This document shows positions 1 to 9,325 of a DNA stretch of 64,000 nucleotides, piece by piece. Position numbers and translations under genes: made by a program. The stretch's first letter is position 1; the number at the start of each line of letters is the position of its first letter. Source of the DNA: Marthasterias glacialis (taxonomy: Eukaryota; Echinodermata; Asteroidea; Forcipulatida; Asteriidae). Location of the stretch: contig OU452225.1 in assembly GCA_911728455.2 (NCBI GenBank), forward strand, positions 622,501 to 686,500. The letters are read 5' to 3'. The notes under the pieces were generated by a model that saw only the letters and a list, made by a program, of their open reading frames with translations, was not told the origin of the DNA and did no database searches.

Positions 1-589
1 GGCCTAAGTTTTTCATGTTTTAGTTGCTGTTCATTGTGTAAGGAACTTTCAACTTTACGCAGAGAGTGCACATCATACAGGGCACGCATCACCCAAATGC
101 GTACTACCATGGAAATATCACCACCATGGCACTAAATTGACTCCCCAAATGGTAGTCTGGTTCCCAGACCCAAAAATCTCTGACTATTCTCTTTCAATTT
201 TAGGGTCCAGTATAACCCGAGGGTCACGTGACAAAAAAGGATTTCTTCCTTTTCCGAAAACATCCGAAATGTTCTGAACTCGTTGTCGTCAGCATTCGGA
301 CAGTGCCGTTGACGGTCGGACATTTCCGGGCGCATGTGTAGACCTTTCTTTTGCAACGAGTTTTTCGTATAAATGTTGACACGATCACAATGGAAATTTA
401 TTCGGTGTCTGCTGCCACCTAGTGTTCCAAAGTTTGCCATGGCAATCTGCAGAGTAATAATTTCTTTAAACAACAAAAATGTGCAAAATCAACGGTTTTT
501 CTTCTGACAAAGGTAGCTTATTTAATTAAGACACCAAAACACATTATGTTACGCCTAAAAATTCTTTTCACAATATCATACAGCTGAGT
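1..589. other. intergenic, no gene recognised
   Basis: A minus-strand open frame covers 132-476, but it lacks a recognisable domain and reads like translated repeat DNA. A phrase near 410-440 about a 'ccacctagtg' core recurs near 62820, which supports a dispersed repeat. No splice-framed exon or RNA gene is seen. Confidence 0.5.
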
Positions 590-590
590 G

Positions 591-1105
591 ATTTATTATT
601 TGTAATTTTAACCATGCACCGATGTGTGTTAAGTACCGTACACTCGGTACTATCCCGAGTCCTGTAAACAAAATTCACAGGCATTTTCCTCAGGTTGGAT
701 TCGAACCCACGACATTCTTTGCACAAATCAAGATATAATATGTAATAAAACCAACCTGTGAAAATGTCAGCTCATTTCGTTGTTTCATTTGCCAGAAAAC
801 GGTAAATGCATTCAGCATTTTTGTACGCATTCCTATAGGCAGAGTATTCGTCTCACTGAGACAAAAACTAATTTTGGATCTTCATTCATTTATTATTTAA
901 AAACGATAACACTTTAGGCAGAAATATTTCAAGGAAAGATTTCTACCATCATTATCTTTATACCATGTAGTATATTTATAGTAAATCTGTGAACATTTAT
1001 TTTTTTGTTCTTAATGTTGAGCTTTAACACACATCGGTGTATGGGTAAAAAGTACTTTAATAATATTGTTTATCCCCGATGCAAAAATTAACATCGATTT
1101 ATTTA
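591..1105 (-). repeat. composite: tRNA-like element split by a MITE-like segment
   Basis: The left part (about 600-710) carries a B-box-like GGTTCGAATCC on the minus strand at 697-707 and a 'ccccgagtcctgtg'-type segment shared with copies at 25960-26285 and 55901-56262. Bases about 711-1022 match the interior of the TTAA-flanked element at 38775-39130. The right part (about 1025-1105) resumes the tRNA-like family with a 'tatccccgatgcaaaaatta' end, also found at 26261-26280. Confidence 0.6.
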
Positions 1106-2120
1106 TTGTTTCTTATATGAACTTTCATTTAACATTTCTGGTGTGCTTTTGGGTTTTGAAATAATCAGAAAATATGAATTGCAATGTAAGTACCAATTTA
1201 GACAGTATCAATCTAATAAAAAGAATATAATATTAATACTTCTATGCATTTTTATCAAAATACAAGATTGTTACAGTTCTCCCCCAGAAAGTGTGTAAAG
1301 ATAACATGATACTCAATTTGTTTCATAAATCACTGGGCCAAGGCCTAGCCCTATGTAGGACTTTTTCCCTTGGTGCTGTAGTATTTATACGAAAGTGAAA
1401 GGCCCCAAGGGCACGCCACGGCTAAACAAACTGCGGGCACATCAAAAAATCAGCACTTCAAACTCGTCTTCTACACACAAACGTAGGGTAGACCTAAATA
1501 CCTTACAATTCGCGTTGCGTTGGATCTATAGCAAAACTAGGCATAACACTGGAAACTAGAAAATAAGAAAAACATATGTACAATGCTTTATGATATGCCA
1601 TCTTGAAATCAAGCCTAAAATGCATTTTTTTACTTAAGCGAAACGCAATTTTGGACGTCACGTTTTTTTTACCTTCGCCTTTTTTATCTATTTTTTTGGA
1701 TGAACAAAGAAAAATTATTATTTTAACAGTGGCGTAACTAAAGGGGGGCACGGGGGGGGGGGGGTACGTGACCCCAACTGATGTCCGTGCATTTGAAATC
1801 TGGACTTTTGAGGTTAAAAAATTACTAGCAATACAATGTTACATTTTATGAGCATTTACGTAGTATTTTCAATTATTTACGCACATAACGTATTTTGTTT
1901 AACCTCAACACGTCAGAAAACACTCAAAAGGGGCTTGTTTTGGAAAAATACAAACGGAAACTACAGTTTTAATTCCCCCTAGGAAAAATGGTGCCCCCCT
2001 TGTGCCCCCCTAAAAGTTTACCCTAGTTTAAGGCGTTGTTTATTAAAAGACACAATCAACTTTCTTCGCATTATTATTGGGAGTATGAATCTTACAAAAC
2101 CAACAACTAGATATTTTTTA
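1106..2120. other. intergenic, AT-rich with oligo-C/G segment
   Basis: No gene is recognised. At 1728-2015 a segment starts with 'agtggcgtaacta', holds a run of about 14 G at 1751-1764 and ends with 'gtgcccccctaaaag'; the oligo-G and oligo-C blocks are complementary, so it may be a degenerate inverted-repeat element. The rest is featureless AT-rich DNA. Confidence 0.4.
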
Positions 2121-2307
2121 CCGGACTCAGTTTCGATTGCCAACTCGATAACCCAACTTTAATTTGAGACTAATGTTGTTTATTTCTATTCAAGACACCG
2201 ACCGACTGAAACTGGGTGCCACTACAATAGTTAATAGGTAACTATAATGTTTAAGTGCAACAAGCCTGTATAGGAGTTCGGTGAATCTAAACATTTCCAT
2301 ACCGTGA

Positions 2308-3282
2308 TCAAGCCGTATTTTCCCGTGTGACGGATCTCGCGATTGTCGGTACCGCGTCTTCCGGTGATCTCACGTCTAGTCTGGGAAAACACGGTTTCAG
2401 CAAAACTCGCACACCTCTCTGGAACTGTTTATATTTGAACGCGTAGATGATGGGATTGACACAAGTATTCAGTTGAACTAACACCTCCGTGCTGACATAC
2501 AAAGCGCCTTCGAAATCTATTGGCAGTCCGAATAAGTTGTGTGCAAAGAAGAGAATTTGATTTGGTGACCAGCAAATTGTGAACGAAACGAAGACGATAA
2601 AGAGCGTCTTCAGTGTGTTTCGTCGGGCGCGAGCCAGTGATCCACCCATGCTGTTCTTGTCTTGTTTGTTTTGGATTCCTGGATGGCCGTAGTTCACGAG
2701 TTTCTTCTTGAGATGTGTAGCGATGTGTATGTAGCAGAAAGTCATCATGATCAGAGGAATTAAATACGTAACATTAAATGTAATTATACCATTAGTAATT
2801 TGCACTGCTGTCGAAATGTTGGCAAGTACACATTCATTCTCAATCATACTATGTAAATGCAACATTCGGAGTTCAAATCCAATGGCAACAACCCAAATAG
2901 CAACCAACACAAGTGCGACTTTTCTTTTGCTAAAATATTTCAAATACTTGAACGGATACATTATGGCGACGTATCTCTCCAGAGTTACCAAAACCAGATT
3001 AGACGTTGAGCTGGTGAAAAATATCCAGATGATGATTGGAAAGTGACACTCGATGGTCGCAAGCATTTCTTCAGCGTGCAGAGGAGGCCTCACGTAAGAC
3101 AGGATGATAACAAGCACCGAGGCCTGAAAGTCAATGGCAGCCTGGTTGAAGATGATGGCATTGGTCAGTGTTCTCATAGCTGGTACTTTAGCGATGACCA
3201 CGCAGACAAGACCATTTCCAACAATTCCCAAAGCCCCAATCACCGTTTTGATGATGTCGAGATATATCATAGACTCCATCAT
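2308..3282 (-). CDS. rhodopsin-class G-protein-coupled receptor, copy 1
   Basis: Intronless seven-transmembrane receptor, 324 aa from the first in-frame ATG (the open frame extends 39 codons further upstream without an ATG). What is seen: a very short N-terminus, TM1 with GNGLV, TM2 with an Asp in AAIDF, TM3 ending in ERY (LERYVAIMYPFKYL), TM6 with CWSP, TM7 with NPIIY, and a basic cytoplasmic tail (KYKQFQRG). These are the hallmarks of class A receptors at the plasma membrane that couple to heterotrimeric G proteins. The ligand cannot be inferred; TM6-TM7 resemble peptide/amine-type receptors only generally. A close paralogue lies about 4 kb away (6348-7322) with the same length and strand. 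The extracellular Asn in ECL2 (ANIST) could be glycosylated. A start in an upstream spliced exon cannot be excluded. Confidence 0.88.
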   Translation of the reverse strand: MMESMIYLDIIKTVIGALGIVGNGLVCVVIAKVPAMRTLTNAIIFNQAAIDFQASVLVIILSYVRPPLHAEEMLATIECHFPIIIWIFFTSSTSNLVLVTLERYVAIMYPFKYLKYFSKRKVALVLVAIWVVAIGFELRMLHLHSMIENECVLANISTAVQITNGIITFNVTYLIPLIMMTFCYIHIATHLKKKLVNYGHPGIQNKQDKNSMGGSLARARRNTLKTLFIVFVSFTICWSPNQILFFAHNLFGLPIDFEGALYVSTEVLVQLNTCVNPIIYAFKYKQFQRGVRVLLKPCFPRLDVRSPEDAVPTIARSVTRENTA

Positions 3283-3408
3283 GAGGCGAGTGGGGTTGAC
3301 CGGCGAGATTTGATCAAGCTTTAACCACGACAACTCAACAAAATGTTCTAAAAGCACACATCCACAGACTTGAGAATTTATACTGCATTTGTTCCACACA
3401 AACTGCTC

Positions 3409-3618
3409 TCTTTTAAATGGTTAGATTGAAAATCACTCTTATTAGATTGAAAATCAATCTTTTCGATTGAGGATAGGGACAAATCTTTTGCAGTTAAAAC
3501 CACTCTTATTAGATCGAAAATCAATCTTTTCGATTGAGGATAGGGACAAGTCTTTTGCAGTTTGTTCTTAGTTTCAATCGAATAGACTAAATTTCAATCG
3601 AAAACTTTAAGAAAGATG
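3409..3618. repeat. 68-bp direct repeat insert upstream of GPCR copy 1
   Basis: About 210 bp present here and absent at the same place in the right duplication copy. It holds two direct copies (about 3441-3492 and 3509-3560) of a unit with 'gaaaatcaatcttttcgatt' and 'gaggatagggacaa', plus inverted 'caatcgaa' versions at 3570-3605. Confidence 0.7.
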
Positions 3619-3797
3619 GCCCGATTGTCCACTGACTTTTTAAACTAGACGTAGACCACTCAATTTAGATGAAACTCATCACTCAACTTTTGTCATTTTG
3701 ACAAAGGATGACAGATGAAGAACAAGGATTTTCCCCGTTCGTGACCATGTTGTCAAATGCTACCTTGCCTGTGTATTACTACATTAATATAGACCTT

Positions 3798-4102
3798 TGG
3801 CGTACATTCTTGACATTTAATCCAACATAGAGATCTCTATCAATAATAATAGAGATAGGCCTATCTCTGTTTCGGGCGTACAAAGTTAAAATTTAATTCC
3901 AGTAATAGAGACATATCCGTTTCTAATAGAGATATCTCTATTCATAATACAAAAAGCTCTATTATTAATAGAGATATCTCTATTTATTTATTTAATAGAG
4001 ATATCCCTGTTTCTTATAGAAATATCTCTGTTTTTAATAGGGATATCTCTATCGATAATAGATATAGCTTTATTTTGGATTAAATGTCAAGAATGTACGC
4101 CA
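3798..4102. mobile_element. MITE with 28-bp perfect TIRs and internal palindromes
   Basis: Bases 3798-3825 are the exact reverse complement of 4075-4102 (ends TGGCGTACATTCTTGACATT...). The interior consists of many degenerate copies of the palindrome AATAGAGATATCTCTATT. Flanks 'atagacc' and 'atagagac' resemble a target-site duplication of about 8 bp, and the paralogous locus near 7620 ('catagagacctg') lacks the element. No transposase is encoded. It is probably a non-autonomous cut-and-paste element, perhaps hAT-like; the superfamily is inference. Confidence 0.8.
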
Positions 4103-4497
4103 TAGAGACATGATAGTTCGATTCGCCGTTTCAATTATCAAATAAGCTCGGCCCACTTTAATTTTATCTTCAGCTTCAAATTCGATTTTATTATACCGAA
4201 GTAGAGATGAAACGAATGAATCACCATGGTGATTCGTAAGTCTACTAACATATTTTGGTAATGATGAAGGTTACAATATATGCAACATGGCTTTTTGTTT
4301 GATTAATTAAACAATATGAAGCTTGTCATTGTCACGAACTGTAAATCCATTTAGTTATTTGTAAAAGTATTGTAAAAATTGATGTGGTTCTTATGCTGGT
4401 ATTTACTTGTTAACAGTACTTGACAATTCTGGAGCTCCTTCTTTGGATTAGAAGCGCAACCAACGCCCAGTTTTGGATACCAAACATTGCAAGGTAT

Positions 4498-4754
4498 ATA
4501 TGTGACTCAGCCTGTGTAAATGAGACACTTTGAGGTAAAAATTTAAGTCCAAATTTCATCATGTAGGGTATCTTCCAAGGATTAAAAAGACACCACACTG
4601 ACCTCTACAGAGTTGACTGTTCTGGATTGGAACCGTAAACTCTGTAGAGGTCAGTGTGGTGTCGTGTTAATCCTTGGAAGATGCCCTACATGATGAAATT
4701 GAAATTTACATTTTTACCTCAAAGTGTCTCATTCACACAGGCTGAGTCACATAT
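4498..4754. repeat. large hairpin, ~115-bp arms
   Basis: Arms of about 115 bp (about 4499-4614 and 4638-4753) are near-perfect reverse complements around a loop of about 24 nt. Shared blocks include 'gtgactcagcctgtgt', 'gagacactttgaggtaaaaa' and 'caccacactgacctctacag'. It is a foldback/MITE-type element without coding capacity. Confidence 0.8.
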
Positions 4755-5186
4755 TTCCTTATTTGGTCAATATGTAAACTTCATGTCCGCATGACTAAGT
4801 AGCAAATTATTTGAATCGATTGTGATCGATTCGTATTATTCGCAGTTTTTGATTGATGAATATTCAGTATTTTGGGGTAGTATACAATGTGTCCGAATGT
4901 GTTATGAGGTACTTAGCAGCGTGTCCACCGGCTCGAAGAAGTTAGGTACTGAGACCCTGCCTAAAACTCTACCGTGAGGATCGATGAACCACCGGATCTG
5001 AGCTCCACTGATGCCGGCCTGATCGGCCGTATGGAGGACTTCCAAAGTGAAATTTAAGAATGCCGAGATCAGGTGGAAGGGGGAGCTGCTGCTAAGTCAC
5101 GTAAACCATAAAAGCCAGATTTGTTTCCTGTAAGTTGAACTATTTATTGTGAAATATTCATTCTGTACCGGGAGCAGAGTTGCTAA

Positions 5187-5244
5187 GTAACCAGATGAAA
5201 TAATTGATTAAATAATTGATGCATCAATTATTTCATCTGGTTAC
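5187..5244. repeat. 22-bp perfect inverted repeat
   Basis: Bases 5187-5208 and 5223-5244 are exact reverse complements (gtaaccagatgaaataattg...), separated by 14 nt. No gene context is visible. Confidence 0.75.
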
Positions 5245-5465
5245 ATCATGATGTGTTAAATTTAGCATGAAGAACCAATGGTACAATATCAATTGTATAT
5301 TTGTGCTGGTGTAAAACTACAGAGAATCTAAGAGAATATTATGAGCAGTAAATTAAAGATGTGTCGCCTTAAAGCGAAAGCCGAGACGGCAATTTGCAAT
5401 GTTTAAATTGCAAGAGTTTTCATAATGTTGTGATGAAGAGTTGAAAGTTATGACTAAATTTTCAG

Positions 5466-5512
5466 GGCTTTTTTTTTTTTTTTTTGGGGGGGGGGGGGAG
5501 GGGGGGGCTTGG
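5466..5512. repeat. oligo-T/oligo-G tract
   Basis: A run of about 17 T is followed directly by G runs (about 12 G, then A, then 7-8 G). It could form a G-quadruplex. The GC-rich segment that follows (5513-5655) has no recognisable gene. Confidence 0.7.
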
Positions 5513-5659
5513 GTCTTGAGTGTGGCGCAACGAATCCACACCCGAGGGGACAGGAGGTAGACGCAGTCCTGGGGGACCAAACGCCATCCGCCGTGTATTG
5601 TGTCACGGCTACCGGGGTACCCGCAGGGAGCAATACACCACAGACTGAACCACCCATTC

Positions 5660-6182
5660 ACATAACGTGATGTGCCTGGAAGAAGGTCGTATTACAACAA
5701 GGATGTACGACCTTTTTCCGGGCGTAAAAGTTACAACTTTTTTGCCCTAGCAGTAGGTCACAAGCAATAACATGGCTCTTTTGCAAAAAGTAGGGCTTAA
5801 CTGTTGTATATTTATTGCTAGAATTAAAACCAAGACGAGTGTTTCTATTCTGTGTGGATTTTAACTGTCCTGATTGACTTGAAAATAGCAGAGAAACGAC
5901 CAAACTTTCACACTCAGTTTTCTTGAAACTCAGTTTTTTAGTAAACAGAAAATCCTTGCGACCTTTTGCCGGTCACACTTTCGTTACGCCTTTTTTTCCA
6001 GGCACGCGACGATAACCGGGTTCAAAATTAGTTGAAAGCTGAAACGTTGTCTCCCCCTCCATCCCTTGCATCTTCTGACTGCATTCTGCCTCTTTTCACT
6101 TCTTTCTACTTGACTACTTCCGTTACTCCAGTTACAGCGGCCTTTGAGAAAGACTTTGCCCATTATCAATTTTTTGCAACGA
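5660..6182. other. spacer between the GPCR copies
   Basis: No gene is recognised. 'gtgcctggaagaaggtcg' near 5670 and 'cctttttttccaggcac' near 5990 are roughly inverted, so a degenerate inverted-repeat insertion is possible. Confidence 0.35.
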
Positions 6183-7625
6183 CTAAGTTTCGTTTGCCAA
6201 CTCGATAGCGCAACTTTAATTTGAGACTAATGTTGTTTATTAGACACTGACTGACTGATACTGGGTGCCACTACAATAGTCAGGTAATGTTTAAGTGCAA
6301 TAATCATGTGTCGGAGCTCGGTGAATCTAAACATTTCCATACCGTGATCAAGCCGTATTTTCCCGTATGACGGATACCGCGATTGTCGGTACCGTGTCTT
6401 CCGGTGATCTCACGTCTAGTCTGGGAAAACACGGTTTCAGCAAAACTCGCACACCTCTCTGGAACTGTTTATATTTGAACGCGTAGATGATGGGATTGAC
6501 ACAAGTATTCAGTTGAGCTAACACCTCTGTGCTGACATACAAAGCGCCTTCGAAATCTATTGGCAGTCCGAATAAGTTGTATACAAAGAAGAGAATTTGA
6601 TTTGGTGACCAGCAAATTGTGAACGAAACGAAGACAATAAAGAGCGTCTTCAGTGTATTTCGTCGGGCGCGAGCCAGTGATCCACCCATGCTGTTCTTGT
6701 CTTGTTTGTTTTGGGTTTCTGGATGGACGTTCACGAGTTTCTTCTTGAGATGTGTAGCGATGTGTGCGTAGCACACAGTCATCATGATCAGAGGAATTAA
6801 ATACGTAACATTAAATGTAATTATACCATTAGTAATTTGCACTGCTGTCGAAACGTTTGCTTTTACACATTCATTCTCAATCATAATATGTAAATGCAAC
6901 ATTCGGAGTTCAAATCCAATGGCAACAACCCAAACAGCAACCAACATAAGTGCTACTTTTCTTTTGCTGAAATATTTCAAATACTTGAACGGATACATTA
7001 TGGCGACGTATCTCTCCAGAGTTACCAAAACCAGATTGAACGTTGAGCTGATGAAAAATATCCAGATGATGATTGGAAAGTGACACTCGATGGTCGCAAG
7101 CAAATTTTCCTCAGCGTGCAGAGGAGGCCTCACGTAAGACAGGATGATAACAATCACTGAGGCCAGAAAGTCAATGGCAGCCTGGTTGAAGATGATAGCA
7201 TTGGTCAGTGTTCTCATAGCTGGTACTTTAGCGATGACCACGCAGACAAGACCATTTCCAACAATTCCCAAAGCCCCAATCACCGTTTTGATGATGTCGA
7301 GATATATCATAGACTCCATCATGAGGCGAGTGGGGCTGACCGGTGAGATTTGATCAGGATTTAACCACGACGACTCAACAAAATGCTCTAAAAGCACACA
7401 TCCAGAGACTTGAGAATTTCTACTGCATTTGTGCCACACAAACTGGCCCGATTGTTCACTGGCTTTTTACAAAATTAGATGTAGACCACTCAATTTAGAT
7501 GAAACCCATCGTTCAATTATTGTCATTTTGACGAAAGATAAAAGATGAAGAACAAGGATTTTCCCCGTTCGTGACCATGTTGTGAAATGCTACCTTGCCT
7601 GTCCATTACTGCATCAATCCCATAG
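6183..7625. repeat. tandem segmental duplication, right copy
   Basis: Partner of the block at 2125-3797. The sequence runs directly from the GPCR upstream region into 'ggcccgattgttcactgg' without the 210-bp insert of the left copy, and it lacks the MITE. It therefore shows the pre-insertion state. Confidence 0.85.
6348..7322 (-). CDS. rhodopsin-class G-protein-coupled receptor, copy 2
   Basis: Intronless class A receptor, 324 aa from the first in-frame ATG, paralogous along its full length to 2308-3282. It keeps GNGLV in TM1, the TM2 Asp (AAIDF), ERY after TM3, CWSP in TM6 and NPIIY in TM7. Differences are mostly single residues, plus one residue gained in ECL1 (EENLL versus EEML) and one lost in ICL3 (LVNVHPE versus LVNYGHPG). 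The frame is intact through both compensating in-frame indels, which suggests both copies are under selection. TM2 has the more usual DFLAS where copy 1 has DFQAS. The Asn-glycosylation context ANVST in ECL2 is kept. Ligand and signalling are unknown. Confidence 0.88.
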   Translation of the reverse strand: MMESMIYLDIIKTVIGALGIVGNGLVCVVIAKVPAMRTLTNAIIFNQAAIDFLASVIVIILSYVRPPLHAEENLLATIECHFPIIIWIFFISSTFNLVLVTLERYVAIMYPFKYLKYFSKRKVALMLVAVWVVAIGFELRMLHLHIMIENECVKANVSTAVQITNGIITFNVTYLIPLIMMTVCYAHIATHLKKKLVNVHPETQNKQDKNSMGGSLARARRNTLKTLFIVFVSFTICWSPNQILFFVYNLFGLPIDFEGALYVSTEVLAQLNTCVNPIIYAFKYKQFQRGVRVLLKPCFPRLDVRSPEDTVPTIAVSVIRENTA

Positions 7626-8060
7626 AGACCTGCATAGATCACTTGGCCTTGCTAATTCTCAAAATGAGCCAATTTGATTTAATCTTCAGCTTTATATTTT
7701 ATTTTATTACCGAAATGTTGATTGGTATACGTCTACTTATTGTCCAGCTCTGGTAATAATGAAGGTTACAGTGCGGAAATACACCGTGGCTTTTTGTTCG
7801 TTTAATTAAAATTTGAAGATCAAGGAGAGAACTAAATTACATAGGTTTGAGCGAGTGCTTTGCTACACACGAACAAAGGAATAATATGAAATAATAAAAG
7901 ATGGACTAAGTGACTAGATTTAAACAATTAATTAATAGTATTTTTTCTAATGTTAAAGTTCAAAGTTATTAAATGGTTCAGTTATCGCATTTTATCAGCA
8001 CAAACGATGACCTCAACTTATTGACTTCACAAAATAAGCTTTTAAAAATCAATTCATATT
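7626..8060. other. intergenic
   Basis: The first 180 bp still match the sequence beyond the MITE near copy 1 (shared 'gtaataatgaaggttaca'-type text and the 'ggctttttgtt' block). The rest is AT-rich with no feature. Confidence 0.4.
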
Positions 8061-8184
8061 GTATTGTTTGATCATTTGTTTACACTTTCGTTTGAGGATG
8101 TTGTGGGGGTGGGGGAGTATGACCGGAATGTTTGTACATGGATACAAAAAATAATATACACATATGGACTGGCAATGAGGGAAA

Positions 8185-8935
8185 TAGTGCACGTCTATGC
8201 AACCCGAAGGCCTGTGAGTGACCAGGAGAGGGTCCTATTTCCCGAGTTGAGGACCTCACCACGATATTTAAAGGGTATGTACGCCCATTGCTGGAGTTTG
8301 CGGTACCTGTGTGGAATGCTGGTTTAACTTCAAAACAAATTATCCAACTTGAAGAAATCCAAAAGCGGGCCATTAAAATCATTTTTGGTCCTGAATACTC
8401 GAGTTATGAGGAGGCCAATTGTGCAACCTTGACACCCTTTAAGGTCGCAGACATAATTTATGTGTGATAAGTTTGCTCTATATTTACAGGAATCTGATGA
8501 TGTTAAAGATTGGCTTCCAAAGCAGGTGAAAAACAAAGTGCAACATTCTCTTCGGAACAGCGAACAACTGCAGCAAATCAAGTGTAGAACCAACCGGTGT
8601 AAGTAAAGTGCAAGACCATTATTTTGTCGACCTCATCAACATTTTTTTTCTTTAAAATTTGCAGCATATATATTTTCTGTACTATCTGGTATTGGCTCTG
8701 TGTAAACATATGGTGCATGAGTTGCGTTTCTTTGGAATTTAGTGGGTCACTTTCAATGTTTAAGTTTGTCTGTGTTTTATGTTGGTGTGATTGTAAATTC
8801 GTTTTATCTACCATTGTTTTAATGGCCTTTTAATATATTCCTTAATAATCTTTTGAAGTGTATTTTGCTGTAATTTAGCCTGCAGGCTACAAGTGCAATT
8901 GTGAATAAACCAGTAATAATAATATCAATAATAAT
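8185..8935 (+). mobile_element. 5'-truncated LINE retrotransposon, 3' end
   Basis: In one frame from about 8250, the C-terminal end of a non-LTR reverse transcriptase is readable: GYVRPLLEFAVPVWNAGL, followed by QLEEIQKRAIKIIF and YEEANCATLTPF. These are typical of the thumb region of CR1/L2/RTE-like LINEs. A stop at 8467 and a frame change lead to WLPKQVKNKVQHSLRNSEQ and CRTNRCK, the usual end of such ORFs. Upstream the frame is already broken near 8200-8240. About 330 bp of 3' UTR follow, ending in a short (aat)n-like tail at 8916-8938 that runs into the GPCR remnant. Dead copy. Confidence 0.8.
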
Positions 8936-9325
8936 ACCAATGTTTGTCTTGCTGGAGTGTGTTATTTTTTGCTGGCTGATCATGATCACAAGACAACATT
9001 CTCGCCGAATTGCCGCTGCTGCTCTTGCCCAATGTGAACGCGGTCAAACAGATCGGGCCACACCAAGGCATTTAAAACAGTAATGTTTCTGACAGTGTCG
9101 TTCCTCATATCGTGGCTACCACGCCAGGTTCTTGTTTTTGTTGAGAGTTACTCGGGCTTCACCTTTCCGTCCTATGTCGTGTTCTTTTCCAACATCTTGA
9201 CGCTGTCGTACGGATGGTTCAGCGGTCCTTTATACTTTCTCCAGAATGCAGAGTTCAGGAAGATTTCAAAGAGTATACTCAAGAAACATAACCACACTGA
9301 CAGATATCCAACTTTGAAGACATGA
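8936..9325 (+). pseudogene. GPCR remnant (TM5-TM7), frameshifted
   Basis: Two overlapping frames together give the last third of a class A receptor. Frame 1 (to about 9060) has TM5 (PMFVLLECVIFCWLIMI) and a basic ICL3 (TRQHSRRIAAAALAQ). Frame 2 (from about 9053) has FKTVMFLTVSFLISWLPRQ, a TM6 with WLPR in place of CWxP, then a TM7 ending SGPLYFL where NPxxY is expected, and a basic tail with stop at 9323-9325. A single-base shift near 9050 joins them. The 5' two thirds are missing; the LINE tail abuts the break. A possible piece of ECL2 (YDRNVCTW) is readable at 8116-8142, left of the LINE. Confidence 0.7.

Larger units (their letters stand above)
2125..3797. repeat. tandem segmental duplication, left copy
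   Basis: The DNA around GPCR copy 1 aligns with 6183-7625 at high identity, from about 120 bp or more beyond the stop codon to several hundred bp beyond the start codon. The left copy has two extra blocks: a repeat-rich insert at about 3409-3618, and the inverted-repeat element at 3798-4102 just past the closely matching part. Weaker similarity continues on the far side of that element (about 4103-4310 versus 7618-7810). Confidence 0.85.
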
